Below are positions 41,773 to 53,117 of a stretch of 64,000 bases of DNA, one piece after another. The stretch's first letter is position 1. Each line of letters opens with the position of its first letter. The notes beneath the pieces are model-generated. The model was not told where the DNA came from, searched no databases, and saw only the letters and a program-made list of their open reading frames with translations. A program made the position numbers and the translations under genes. Source of the stretch: Oscarella lobularis (taxonomy: Eukaryota > Porifera > Homoscleromorpha > Homosclerophorida > Oscarellidae); contig NC_089181.1 in assembly GCF_947507565.1 (NCBI RefSeq), forward strand, positions 1,420,536 through 1,484,535, read 5' to 3'.

Positions 41773-42136
41773 GGAGGCGAAGTGATAGAAAAGCGAGGCG
41801 ACGATCGATCGTTCGAGCGCGATCGAAATCAGCTGGAGTGAGTGACCCGAGAAGAGGTATTTCGCGGGGTTTTGTTAATGGAATAACAGTTTTGAGACAC
41901 AGGAGTCTCATTTTTAGACTGCAACAGTACCTACAGGGTCATACGGCGCGGTTTGGTCAGGCGCGAATCGGGGTCCCATCTTTCACCGCGATTCTCTCGA
42001 TTCCCGTCGGCGATTTTTTTTTCCCGTCAGGGTCAAATTTGAAGGGCAATTCCAGTTCTTTTGATCGGCTTGGAGCTCGATCTTGGCCCGTACTTCGTTG
42101 GCTTGGCCCGACCCTTTCATCAAGTGTAACTAGAGA
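41773..42136. other. Upstream region of the five-exon gene; nothing else recognised
   Basis: About 360 bp with no motif. It would contain the promoter if the ATG at 41,772 is right. Confidence 0.4.
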
Positions 42137-43555
42137 ATGATGGCCCGGTGTTCACCGTGTTGCCATCATGCAGAGCCTCCCACCGCTTACCGTACGCGAG
42201 TGCATAACATAGTGTGACGTCATAGTTTTTATGCTGTCACATATTCACGTTGTCATTACAGCCGTTAGCTACTACTAGTACAGCTCAGTCCTACCTACAT
42301 ACTGTAAATACAGTACTTGCATGATTGCTGTGTTTTCCTAATTAGGCGCTTTTCTGACGTACAGTACAGTGCGTGCCAGCATAAATGGCCACAAAACGCG
42401 CGCTAAGATCACTGTAGATCACTCGCTGCAAGACATACAGTGTCACTGTGTGTCAACGAAAATCACTCTAATGCCTATTTTAAACAGGGATGTCAGTTTG
42501 ATTTTTGTGGGACGTACTCCCAAAGATTTAAATTTTTTGCAAGTTTAGCGCGCGCTAATAAAAAAGTTTCTGAAATGGCAAATTTTGTAAAGGAAAGAAC
42601 ATTTTCAAATTCGCCGATAATAAATTTCTAAACAATGCACGTGAGAAGCCATTTATAGAGTGAGTTTCTTTCTAACTTGATCCCTAACGGAAAAAAATTC
42701 ATTTCTATTTACGTCACGTGACATCCGTTTCTTTCCACCGAATTACTGTATTGAAAATCAAAGATAATGAAGTTTTAGAAAATGGTATAAAGTGACAGAC
42801 GAGTTTATGAAAGCCGTCATATGTTGTTTGAAACTGGAAAAAAACGAACTTTTCTGTCTTAGCAAAACGTATAGAAACGTTGTCTGCGGTGAAATCAAAA
42901 CCGTTTTCTTACAAAATAGATGTAAATAGAAATGCTAGACTTAATTAATTGGAAATCCTTGATGTGACGATCAAACGTCAAAACTACGCCAAATGTAAAC
43001 TACGCTCTGAATTCCTCGCGCGCTACTAAAAGTCCCGTTTGGCCATTTATGCTGGCACGAGCTGCTGGCACGCACTGTACTGTATTTGATAATGTGCTCT
43101 GTATTTGAGGAGGACCTATGCATGTGTACGGGTCATATTTCCTGTTACCCGTACACGCGTACATACCCACCCATATACTGTACATGTGACTGGATACTTT
43201 TGATTGTGACGTCAGAGCGTGACAATCAAAACTGTCGTTTCGGTTTCTCAGCGCATTTATAACACGGAAAATAGCACAGATCAATTGGAAATAAGGGTTT
43301 CTAAGCATTTTTTTCGTTTCTGAAAGAAAAAACGCTTTATTCGCACCGTAAATCGCCTTTTTCGGGTCACCGTTTTGGGCCCCATTTCACGCATGCGCTT
43401 TACAAAGTAAGGGTTTTTCCTATGTGACGTCACAATACTGTACCGAACAGACGTACATACATACATACAGACACTTCCGGCCCTAAGATCACGTTTGAGA
43501 GAGCCTCCCTCCTTCGTTATACGGGCTCCACCCGTACAACTGCGGTGTTGTCGGC
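42137..43555 (+). repeat. Dispersed repeat family, copy 2, interrupted by a MITE
   Basis: It has the same start (tgatggcccggtgttcaccg) and end (gtcggctccacta) as copy 1, with an insertion at 42,365-43,079. Without the insertion the copies align across the junction (ctgacgta/ctgtatttgataatg). Confidence 0.8.
42367..43077. mobile_element. Tc1/mariner-type MITE, 711 bp, with TA target duplication
   Basis: The ends are inverted repeats starting CAGTGCGTGCCAGC (right end with a small duplication, tgctggcacgagctgctggc), flanked by TA at 42,365-42,366 and 43,078-43,079. The empty site is seen in copy 1 of the host repeat. No transposase is encoded. The CAGT start and TA target fit the Tc1/mariner/pogo group. 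Confidence 0.88.
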
Positions 43556-44511
43556 TCCACTATATATTCTAAGGTAAATACTCGCGCATGCGCTCGGGTT
43601 TGTCCGCCCGGGGTTTTGCACTAAAGTGCGCTAGGAACACGCCCTTTTTTGTTTTGAAAAGGGTTTTATTCTGCTCTCAGAACTTTTACGAAAGGTTTCA
43701 TTAGTGATTCGAGCTTCTCTTTAGCATGCCTTATAGCTGCAATAGTGTATTCGCCGTAGACCGAATCCCTGAGAAGATAGCCAACGCGCTTTTAGTCCGC
43801 CTGGCTTCGGTCTCTGAGACACTTAACAGCCTCACTTTTTTGCACGAAGGCTTCTTCAATGTCCTGCCTCTCTCCACCATAACTGATTTATTCTCTTGCG
43901 CTTCGTCTTCGGGTAATATCGGGCAATTATCTATAAAATCCACATCATCGGTCACAATGACCGTTTTGACTGACCGATATTTATGAAGAAATTAACTAAG
44001 AAATGCCTTGCCTTTCTGTGCTGCATGTCCAGCGGCACAGATGCCCTATACTAGCCTAATAAACGAACCGGAAGCCTTGAGGTATGCGGCCATAATGAAT
44101 ACCTTCAACTTGGTTACAATCGATCACGGCGTCTCTTCCCAATTGATAGTTTACAGAAGCTGCAATATTAGAGTACGTCCTTCTCTTAGAAGTGCCTGCA
44201 GATGATAATTTGTTTCTACTTTGAAAATTATAGCGTCGTCAGCCTAAAGTCCTTTTCTAAAAGTTGTAAGAGGTCAGTTTTCTTGTTACAGATTAAATTA
44301 TTGTGAAGAGAAGAACATGGGTACTCTAATATAGAAGCTATCATAAGCCACATGTATAACGTACGAGAAAATCCTATAATAGAGCAGCAATCAAACGGGA
44401 AGGAGATACCTTTGCCCCCGTGTCGCCAGTGTCAGCGTACCTATGGCGTCACAACCCTAGCCTCACAAAAGTCACGTGATTACCGGGAGTTTCCAATCCC
44501 TCTCCCTATAT
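43556..44511. other. Mostly non-coding; weak minus-strand exon candidates
   Basis: On the minus strand two stretches look codon-like without a known family: one at about 44,045-44,215 (RRTYSNIAASVNYQLGRDAV) and one at 43,731-43,985 (VIVTDDVDFIDNCPILPEDE). They could be exons of one unknown gene or transposon scraps. Confidence 0.3.
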
Positions 44512-44513
44512 TA
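44512..44513. repeat. Left TA target duplication of the two-gene Tc1/mariner element
   Basis: TA precedes CAGTTGATTTCAAG; the matching TA is at 46,808-46,809. Confidence 0.85.
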
Positions 44514-44593
44514 CAGTTGATTTCAAGTTGCTTGAGACTGAGCGAGGGCTAGAACAACCGGAAGTGTGTTTACGAGCGCGCGTTATCAAAAAA

Positions 44594-45571
44594 ATGGCGA
44601 ACCAAACTACTCGTTTCGTTTTAGTGCCCAGCACCGCCACGTTTGGTGCGAAAGATTGTCCACAGGGTATCTTGCGCCCCGTTTCGCTCAGTGTTCGCTC
44701 AGGAGACGTTGATGGAGCTTCGGCGTCGATGGCAGGGATCGCAGGACAGGCTCAACTGCCAGCAACGTACGGCATTAGAGTCAAAATATTTCGCCAAGGC
44801 AGTCGCAGTAGCAAAACTTACGCTTTTCGGAAGTTCGATCCTAATGGAGTGAAGAGCGTCACCGACCTAAGTATCTTGAAGAAAGAGTTTGAGTCGGAAA
44901 TTGGGACAATCAATAGCTCCTGTGCTGAAATTGGCTACATGAGAGGAGGAACGAAGGTCAGTTTTCGAGGCCGGGAGGATTTGTTGCAGGTGCTAAACAA
45001 CCTTCGAGAAGGCAGCGATCTAACGCTGTGGATTAGCGTTACTTCACGTCAGGCTGAGGACGATGAAAGTCACGACAGCGATGAAGATTCAATTGCAACA
45101 AAAGGAAAAGAAAAAAAGAGACGCCGGCTGGACCCAAATGCATCAAAGGATAATCGAATCCATAAGCTAATGCAGCAGCTGCGCGACAATCATGGAAATA
45201 AGTATGCATCTGTTCAATATAGACTTTGGGCGGAAATGTCAGATATTGGTTCACATGATTCGTTGAGCGAGCCACCAAACGTACCAATGTTTAGTGGTGA
45301 AAGGAAAACACGTGCTTCGCATAAGAAGGAATCTCTCACTGTCTCTGACATTGGCACGGCTATTGCTTCCGTTATTTCTGGTGCCAACTCGATCAACCAT
45401 GCATCAGCCGTTGCGACCTCGGCCCTATGTCCTTCTCAAAAAGCTGAAGTTCGAGGAAGGTACATAAGCCAAATGAAGGATTTGCACAGCCTTTTGCAGC
45501 TTGGCGCTATTAGCCAAGATGAGTACGACTCGCAGAAAAAGAAAATACTTGGAACTTTGGATGATCTCTAA
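44594..45571 (+). CDS. Companion gene of the Tc1/mariner element: PB1-like region, basic segment, SHOCT-like tail
   Basis: A single-exon, 325-residue frame. I chose the ATG at 44,594 because the upstream in-frame ATG at 44,528 lies inside the terminal inverted repeat. Residues about 60-155 (GIRVKIFRQGSRSSKTYAFRKF ... EIGYMRGGTKVSFRGREDLLQVL ... LTLWISV) have the spacing of a PB1/ubiquitin-like fold. An acidic stretch (DDESHDSDED) and a nuclear-localisation-like KGKEKKRRRLD follow, then an uncharacterised middle (QYRLWAEMSDIG). The last 40 residues (MKDLHSLLQLGAISQDEYDSQK) resemble a SHOCT-type C-terminal helix pair. Domain names are inference from pattern. The product may assist, regulate or target the transposase. 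Confidence 0.75.
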   Translation: MANQTTRFVLVPSTATFGAKDCPQGILRPVSLSVRSGDVDGASASMAGIAGQAQLPATYGIRVKIFRQGSRSSKTYAFRKFDPNGVKSVTDLSILKKEFESEIGTINSSCAEIGYMRGGTKVSFRGREDLLQVLNNLREGSDLTLWISVTSRQAEDDESHDSDEDSIATKGKEKKRRRLDPNASKDNRIHKLMQQLRDNHGNKYASVQYRLWAEMSDIGSHDSLSEPPNVPMFSGERKTRASHKKESLTVSDIGTAIASVISGANSINHASAVATSALCPSQKAEVRGRYISQMKDLHSLLQLGAISQDEYDSQKKKILGTLDDL

Positions 45572-45720
45572 AGTTTGAACTTTAAGCAGTAAGTATTTTT
45601 GTTTTGCAAAGTTTGCTAATTAGGTTTGTTTTTTGTTCTGAAGTTTGAACAGTTTCTCTGCGTTCTGAAACGGTTTCTTTGACTTTAAACATTCTTGACT
45701 TGTTTATTTAATTGATAAAG

Positions 45721-46698
45721 CTAAGGATATCCAGCATGACTAATGTAATTAGCACAGTCAGCAATCTTCACGGTATTGAATGCTGCAGCAACGGCTTCTC
45801 GCTCTGACATCTCGTCTGGAACGTTTTCATTGTCTCTTTTAATAGCGTACTTTACTTTGGAGAAGACTTCTTCAATTGGGTTCAGGTCGGGGCTGTACGG
45901 CGGTAGAAAACGAATTACGACGCCCACTCCTTCAAGCAAATCGATCACTTCGGGTACGTGGTGAATGGATGCGTTGTCCATTATAATCACGCTGTTGGGG
46001 TTAGAACCATTGAATGGCAGCAGATGTGGCAGCAGCGACCGCCTGAGAAATAAAGCAAAGGTTTTTCCAGTTACACTGTCATCGAAGAGTTCGAAATCAA
46101 TAATTTCTTGGGCAGACATTGCAGCTATTGCGTTGATTCTTTTTCCTCTTGTTAGATTTTGTGTTTCTATGGCAGGCAACCCTGCTATTGAATATCCGAA
46201 TCGCCTCCTAGAATCTCTGCAGTCAAACCCCATTTCATCAATAAAAATGAACATGTTGCGCTTGTACACGCCTCCATCAAGCATAGTCGTAGCTCGGAAA
46301 TTCTCCCGTAATTCCTCGGACCTTTGCTTGGCCACTCGCTTGATTTTCTTCCGAGTCAAACCCAGCCGTCGAATTGTTCTACTAATTGTGGCCACACTTG
46401 TTTGCCTACCCGTATGATCTCGAACGGCTTCCTGTAGTTCGCTCAGGTAGGTGCTCGGTTTTTCCAGACAAGTTTGCAGGAGGAAAAAACGTTCATGCTG
46501 ATGAAGGCTTTGCTTTGGTCCTCGTCTTTGCAGCCAATGTCGCACGTCGCCCGTTCTTGAAAGGAGGCGAATGTACCTCCAAATCGATGCCTTACTAATG
46601 TACAGTTGTTCCGATATGCTTTCGACGGTTTTTCTTTGATGCAGATACATCCAAACAGCACGCCAGCGAAGTTCTTGAGGAAGTGGAAGCGGCATCAC
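45721..46698 (-). CDS. IS630/Tc1-mariner transposase (DDE_3, DD34E), intact
   Basis: A single-exon frame of 325 residues. The N-terminus has a helix-turn-helix (RWRAVWMYLHQRKTVESISE ... YISKASIWRYIRLL) and a second DNA-binding part (SVATISRTIRRLGLTRKKIK). The catalytic residues are visible in FIFIDEMGFD, VIIMDNASIHH and PYSPDLNPIEEVFSKVK, with 34 residues between the second Asp and the Glu. It would excise and insert the element at TA. It converges with the companion gene, and their 3' ends are 149 bp apart. Confidence 0.93.
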   Translation of the reverse strand: MMPLPLPQELRWRAVWMYLHQRKTVESISEQLYISKASIWRYIRLLSRTGDVRHWLQRRGPKQSLHQHERFFLLQTCLEKPSTYLSELQEAVRDHTGRQTSVATISRTIRRLGLTRKKIKRVAKQRSEELRENFRATTMLDGGVYKRNMFIFIDEMGFDCRDSRRRFGYSIAGLPAIETQNLTRGKRINAIAAMSAQEIIDFELFDDSVTGKTFALFLRRSLLPHLLPFNGSNPNSVIIMDNASIHHVPEVIDLLEGVGVVIRFLPPYSPDLNPIEEVFSKVKYAIKRDNENVPDEMSEREAVAAAFNTVKIADCANYISHAGYP

Positions 46699-46809
46699 GT
46701 TTGAAAAGCACGGTTACGCTCCTTCGTGTTTTCCTACGCATGCGCAGTATAGCCCACATCCGGTTCTGCTGACTTCGCTTCACTCTCAAGCAACTTGAAA
46801 TCAACTGTA

Positions 46810-47240
46810 TCTCTGCCCTGGGTCAGGGGGTAAACCGCTACCGCGCGTTAGGGCCACACCCAAATAGAAAAACAGCGTTTTCTTCGAACACCGACTCCTT
46901 TTGGGATTCTTATCAATGAATGTATACGTATCTGATGATGATTGCTTACATGTCCTCGATTGGGATGGATTGTCGCTGCGTCGTTTCCGAGATCCGAGTC
47001 GCGACATCTTAGGCGTCCGTAGCTCTTCCACACCTTTTTAGTTTCGCAGACTTTTAGGCTCAACGCATTAGCTAGTAACATAAATGCCTGGGCACAACTT
47101 GTGCCCGCTTGCTGCGATCTTTCCGACTGAGATATTCCAATGCTAAGTTCCTGCAGACGATAGTAATGGCTGCTTGTAAGAAGACCTATCACGTCGTGCC
47201 TTGTTTCAATGTTATTCGTCTCTGCCCTACTAGAATTCGC
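46810..47240 (-). CDS. Unassigned minus-strand exon(s)
   Basis: A 114-codon frame (46,848-47,192) begins MIGLLTSSHYYRLQELSIGI and is followed, near a GT at about 47,030, by an overlapping frame reading SRLGSRKRRSDNPSQSRT. The text looks codon-like but I recognise no family. The Tc1/mariner element abuts its downstream end, so it may have cut an older gene. Confidence 0.3.
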
Positions 47241-47921
47241 TCTGGGATTGTAGAAAAAGACCTAACTGCATGATTTTTTGCTTGACTTCCGACTTCACTT
47301 CCGAGTAAAAAGAATTCTCTCTAAACTCTGCCTGCGTCTCTTTAGCCGAATCATAGCAGCCTTTCCATGTAATTTAGATCCTTAGCTCTCAAGATAAGAA
47401 CGAAAATTAATGGTTCTGCACAGTACTGCAGCCTATGTTATTTGCGAAGCCGAAAGAAAGCCATGGAAGAGCGGACACAAGAATGAATCTGATAAAAGAA
47501 GGCTTCAACTCTAAAAAGAAGCTGGAATTCGTATATGAACAAGGGAAAAGCTTCGACCATTCGACCGTCAAACGCGCGGGCGGTCAAATCTCTTTAGCCT
47601 GAGACGCGTAGTGAATAAAAATGATGTAGCGCAACTTTGGTTTGTTGCGTACAAGCGATGGAAAGAAAAAAAGATATGCTAGTAAAGGAAAGGACGAAGT
47701 TTCAGCCAACTTCGGACGACCTAACGCGCGGTAGCGAACGACCCCCCCTGGAGACTCCCGGAGTCTCCTGGAGTCTGGTTAACCAGACTAACGTACACCT
47801 GCGGTGGTCGGCTCATTTACTACTGACATTTACTACCTTTCCACTTTCGAGCGATCATAGTAAGTGCCGAAAACCAGCTCCTGGCTTGGCTTTCTTCAAG
47901 AACCTCTTCTATAGAAATAAT
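47241..47921. other. 5' flank of XPO5
   Basis: About 680 bp without a recognised exon. A small perfect-looking inverted word (ggagactccc/gggagtctcc, about 47,750-47,770) and a ggtggtcggctca tail like that of the dispersed repeat family are present near 47,800. The XPO5 promoter should lie here; no clear TATA box. Confidence 0.4.
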
Positions 47922-50900
47922 ATGGATCTTCGAGTTATTGCAGCTGCCGTCGAACTTGCCGTTGGTTTGACGGGAACTCGAGAAGAGCGTCAGCGCGCGT
48001 ATCAAGTGAGAGCATCCAGCTTTTAGCTAGCTAGTGATGGTTCAGCGGCCCTAATTTGTACAGATATGCGAAGACTTCAGATCATCATCCAGCAGCGCGC
48101 AGCTATGGCACGCTGGAATGGCGCTGATAAATGCATCCACACTATCGCTGCCCGTTCGCTACTACGGCTACCAGTCGATGAGGCACGTTGTGACGTGAGT
48201 GCATAGCCTCCTCCCCCCAGGCCCTTCTCCTCTGATGCCCCTCAAAAATCGCAGGGACCAGTGGAACAGTCTTACGTCTGAAATGAAGCAGGACTTCCAG
48301 CGCTCTGCTCTTCGGTGTCTCTCTGACGTAAGCCTAGCACTAGAAGGGGAACAGAGCCACCAGTGATAACGCAGTTAGCTAAAAAGCTGGTTGTTTCTAG
48401 GGTCTGGGGCCTACTTGCTCAGAGCATGTACTCAAGAGTGGCCTCGTTAGCTTGGTCGTTGACTTGATGAAAGTTTCCTGGCCTCAGCACTGGCCTAACT
48501 GTCTCTCTGGCTTGCTAGAGATCTCTCAGATGGGGGTGAAGCGCAATTTTCACATCAAGGGCAAAATTGGGCATGGCATTCTGTTAGGAAGAGCAACTCG
48601 AGTTGGTTATTTTGGTTCTAATTCACCTGGCTGAAGATGTCACCTCTGATGTGCACCTGTCACAGAAGAGAAAGGCAGAGCTCATTCAATCACTTCAAGT
48701 TGAGAAATGCTTGTTAAAGTTTTTGGAATGTACGCTTCAATCGCTGACGGTAATCTCATTTGTGTTGCTTCTACGATTTTTCGAGTGTTGCGTTTTAAAG
48801 GCTGCTTCAAGGACAGAGCTGATTCGGCTGTGCCTCCTTTGTTTGGCTAGAGTTTTTGAGTTGGCTTCTTTGGAGGCTGTATTTGAGAACGACGGCTCTT
48901 TGATTGATCTTATCTGCGCCTTGCTGCTTACTGATGAGGTAAAAATTCCGGCGCTGGATTCTCTGTCGGTCCTGGCAAACCGAAAAGTAAATTGACTGGA
49001 AACGTCGTTGCGCTTCCTGAAGAGAGATTATTTTAAGGGAAAACTGGAGGAGAGGAGTTTGATTTTGTACCTTTTTAGAGACAAGCCTATACTTCATCTG
49101 ATAGAACTGATAAGGTAAATTTAAGCAGCGCTCTATAGTCGGTCGTGTTAGCTAGCCTTCAGTGGCGCTTTAATTTAGTTTATCTGACGAAGCTAATTAT
49201 GAAGGCCTAAAAAGGGCCTGTAATGTTTTATCTACGGTAGGCGTATCTCAGCTTTGTTCCTTGTGGGTGCGTTCAGGTTACACTGTTATGGATTTTTCCA
49301 TTAGTAAAGCTGTTGTATTGCTAAGGGGAGCGAGAGGTTTCCGAGAATGAAGCGGCCGCCTAATTTTGACAAATATCTTCAGTGCTTGATGACGTTCCTC
49401 AAACATCCAAGTCAGGTGAGTTGCAGGATTCTTTTCTTGAGCTTCTAGAAGATGTAACTGTTGTGCCTTTGCCAACGTTAGACATTGGGGATGACGTCTA
49501 TGCAGACGTGGCTAGCGTTTCTAAAAAATGACGCAATTCTACGAGACCAGACGTTTCTTACTCATCTTCCCGCGGTGTTGGAATTGTCTGGCCTAAGGCA
49601 ATCCAAGGTTTATCTTTAGAGAAGCGTTACAAGTTCTTCGTAATCTCCGTTTATGCTTTATAGTGTATTGGCGTGTTGTACGATTCGTCAATGGCGACAT
49701 CGCTGTTTCAAAAATCAGTTGTCTTTGCTCAGTGCGATTTTGCTGACATTGACGAATATTACGTGCACTTTGGGCGTTAGTTTTGTATTTGAGCGCTCTT
49801 TTGCTTCTGACTTTGGTCTTTGAAGGGCTTAGATCCGTCGCTAAAACGATCATAACGATTGTAACAGCTCTCATCCCAGATGTAGCTCTCCGGATTGTGA
49901 CAAAGGAGCTTGCCCGATTGTTGGAACCATCGGAGACGTGTCACTACGTGGGTAATAGTGCGCACAGTAAGTGTTTTTTAAGCTTTTTGCTTAGCTCTTT
50001 TTCCTTACAGAGTGGGATGCTCTTGCCTTTGTACTTGAGTTGGTCATGTCACGTGTAGACTTGCAGGTAGGTTTGTTTCCTTTGTTGTCCAGAAAGACAG
50101 GTCGGTTAGCAGATATCAGCTGATCTCGGCGGTCAGGCTATTGATGCCCTTGTTGGCACTGACGCAAAGGTATATCAAACCCAATAATACGTAAACGTGT
50201 TTCCTTTATTTTGCAAGGATGATGAGCTTATTCGTTGTAATTTGAACTGCCTTTACGCTCTCTTTCCTTGCTTGGAGTGCAGACCTGATCGAATTACGCC
50301 TATTTTTTCCAAAGTAGCTATTGTTTGATGCCAAAGCATTTAGTAATATTAGTCTTCGGTTAGATTTTTTCGTTCTTCCAAGGTATTGTACAGAGGAACA
50401 AAGACGACGTAAGGATTTTTCTATTTTCTCCGTGTTTCTTAAGCGGTGCTTTTTTAGCCTACGCTGTCTTTTGATCGCTCTCTCGCGTCCTTGAGGCGCC
50501 TGTCGTGCTCAATGTTTTTGTCCTTGTGCAAAGATTATGGGACTCTTGCTGTGGTATGACGTCATGTCATACTCCACTTGGTCGGCAGTCTTACACGTCT
50601 GTTTAGAGATTATTTGATCAGGTGCGTGATCACGTGAAAAGGCTTATCAACGAAAACCTTCTCCTCTATCTTGAGAGAGTAATATTCGTAGAAGGTCTCA
50701 TATCCCTAAGGTGACCCCTTATCTTTATACGTCTCGTTCAATAGCGATCGTCGCTATGTCTCTTTTTCCTAGTCAAAGTTTAGATGATACAGCGAAAAAA
50801 GTTGAATTTATTCAAAGTCTAATAGCTCCCGTGAACGCATTATTTTTGGACGCAACTGATTGCCGGTATTGTTATCAGCATTCTTTCAGCTCTTATTTCC

Positions 50901-53117
50901 GTACTTTTCTTTGCCTTCCAGTATTCTGAAAGATTCGAAGATATTCTTTCACAACATGCTCTCTCTGGACGGAGGTGGCTCTACAGGAATGAAGACGGTT
51001 GGATTGGAGTGGGCCAAACAGGTATAGATATATAGTCCTTAAAGTCCTCTCTTTACTGCCTATAACGGTTTTCCTTCAAGTTTGTGTTTTGTCTCAAAAC
51101 ACTACTTGCTATAGAGCGACGTTGCCTAATTCCCTGTTCACCTACGGCGTTGCGTGGAAAAGAGGAAATTTCCAAGCTGATTTTTCCACATATCAAAGTC
51201 CTGCTCACCGTGTTCGAGTACGTTCACCAATTGTTCAAAATCCGAAGGTGTGATGTTATTTTGTTTCTCAGACTGATTACTTCGTTTTGGAAACCGGACG
51301 TTTTCGTATCAATTGAACCCGAGTTTCAAGGCGTCTTCTCTCTCACGGCTTCTGAGAATAAGTCTCTTTTAGGCGTACCTACGCGCCGGGGCGAAGATAC
51401 CGACTCTGACGCGCTATTAGACCGAGCTCACGTTCTTCTTGTCAACACAATGGACGTGTGGTACAGCCTCGTAGAGGTAGATCTACCGGTAATTTTCACA
51501 ACCGTTTCAGCGTTTCGTTTACGGGGACGCTTGGAGAGGCTTTTGGTTCTTTGTATGGGTTCGACGATTTTGCTCGCACGCTTCTGCTAACCGCTCTGGC
51601 GAATGTCTCCTACGTTCCGAATTATTACCTTCGCTCCGTCATTCATATCCTTTCTTTTTCTTTCGCATGAGTTTGAAGACAGAGTGCGTTTTTTCTTTGA
51701 CTATAGGCGTATCCTGATTACGATCAACTATTCGCCCTCTCTGCTTGCACTGTCCTCCGGAGCACTTTTCATCTTTCATTGACGTTTTCTGTCCTGCCGT
51801 CTTTGAGTTTCTCTTCAAGCGACTCTCATCGGACTGGAACAAAATTGCTGAGACACTCATTGCAGCAGAGTATATATATATAAATATATATATACATATA
51901 TAATCGACTTCGCATTAATTGGCGTTTATTAACTCTTCAATGGGTTTACAGGAATGAAAGGGAAGAAGTTTTGGAACGTCGTATCTTGTCGAATCTTACT
52001 CGAGAAATGATCGCCTTTCTGCGTATGTCTCGAAAGAAAATATGTAGAAATGTTGGAGGCATAATTCGTTGATTTTCAGAGGTTTGCCTAAATAAAAGAG
52101 TTCGTTTAGAAGATGGGAACTCACCGGCAGAAGCAGAAGATGAGGCAGACGGTACTGCATGCGAATATTCATAATTAATTTTTTATGCTTCAATTTTTTT
52201 GACAGTTGATATGACGGAGTTGCCGGATGAGAATCCCTTGTCAGATTTAGGCCAACATTTAATGGATTCTGAGGTATCACAGGCAGGGCCGTAATTTTTC
52301 CCGCTAATATCTGAATTCAGGTTACTTGTCAGCATGCTGCTTCACTTCTCTTTTCGTGCTTGACTTGGCTAGATACAGTAGCCGCAGTAAAAGCGGCCAA
52401 GCTTCTGCTTGTGTCATGTGACACTGTAAGGTTAAGCTTACTCCTTGTGTCGCGCAAATTTTATCGTACTCACGTTTAAGATGTTGAATGCTGTTTCGTC
52501 GGGCAACGTTGTTCAGCAGCTGTATATTGCTGTACTGCAAGTAATCGTCTTCCATTCTCATCTTCTCGCGGTTTTAAATTACAGTTAAATAGGGCCTTGA
52601 GAGACATGGCCAACACGAAGGGGCTGCTCAAACGCTAATGGCTCTAGCTTTAAAGCTATACAAACTTTGGGTGCGGAACAGAGAGTGCAAAAATTTTAAC
52701 TAGTTACATCGTCCTCTTTAGAGAACCACCCGAAACCCTGGTCTAGTTGACATACTCTTGTCTTTGCCTGACTCCAATATTTCCCTCTTCCAGGTTACTC
52801 TCGCTTATTACGCTCATACCCTGCCGTAAAACCTTTACTTAGGAACTGAACGGATTGTGTGAAAACCCCCAACAGACTGAAAGGACGAGAAAAGAGCAGA
52901 TGCGCCTCGTTCGATCAATTTTTCAGCCTATCATTGGGGTGGATATATTTTCTATCATCTAATTCACTGTGTAGTCTGTTTCTAGAAGCCACTGGCTCAG
53001 GCGTTCTGCAAGAAACGCGAAATGAATTTCAATTTGCCAAAACTATCGTTTCGGCGCAAGCAACCAGACTTTCAGCCGGATGGAGAAGACGGACTTTCCT
53101 TGTTGTTCGGGAAATAA
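47922..53117 (+). CDS. XPO5: Exportin-5 (nuclear export receptor for pre-miRNA and dsRNA-binding cargo)
   Basis: Importin-beta-family RanGTP-dependent exporter. Thirty-three exons join in one frame: 47922-48005, 48064-48194, 48255-48327, 48401-48535, 48588-48749, 48801-48986, 49038-49114, 49179-49266, 49326-49415, 49506-49607, 49664-49775, 49826-49966, 50011-50066, 50113-50169, 50218-50313, 50364-50408, 50458-50553, 50622-50710, 50773-50865, 50922-51021, 51117-51247, 51272-51476, 51539-51644, 51722-51869, 51952-52022, 52080-52151, 52206-52273, 52321-52425, 52481-52540, 52593-52670, 52722-52793, 52843-52938, 53013-53117. Recognition rests on co-linear motifs: VSWPQHWPNCLSGLLEISQMG, LVILVLIHLAEDV, GKLEERSLILYLF, TWLAFLKNDAILRDQ, YALFPCLECRP, RPLCLHCPPEHF, RHGQHEGAAQTLMALAL and the C-terminal NLPKLSF. 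All introns are GT-AG except 51,645-51,721 (AT-AC). Exon limits are from splice phase and homology, not transcripts. Confidence 0.93.
51645..51721 (+). other. XPO5: U12-type AT-AC intron in XPO5
   Basis: The exon ends LRSVI plus one base, and the intron starts ATATCCTTTC, the U12 donor consensus. It has TTTTCTTTGAC (51,691-51,701) as a branch-site candidate about 20 bp before the terminal AC. Splicing here gives LRSVIRSTIRPLCLHCPPEH, matching exportin-5. The only nearby AG (51,705) puts every continuation in the wrong frame. Confidence 0.8.
51870..51903. repeat. (TA)n tract at the start of an XPO5 intron
   Basis: The donor GTATATATATAT leads directly into an AT dinucleotide tract of about 30 bp. 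Confidence 0.9.

Larger units (their letters stand above)
44514..46807. mobile_element. Tc1/mariner-IS630 transposon carrying two convergent genes
   Basis: The terminal 24 bp (CAGTTGATTTCAAGTTGCTT followed by GAGA) are perfectly inverted at 44,514-44,537 and 46,784-46,807, and TA flanks both sides. The 2,294-bp element holds a plus-strand gene (44,594-45,571) and a minus-strand transposase (45,721-46,698), both intact and tail to tail with 149 bp between them. Perfect TIRs and intact frames point to recent activity. Ordinary Tc1/mariner elements encode only a transposase, so the second gene is the notable feature. Confidence 0.9.

Noticed and set aside
51539-51722. A frameshift making XPO5 a pseudogene
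   Set aside because: The apparent frame break disappears if 51,645-51,721 is spliced as a U12-type AT-AC intron.
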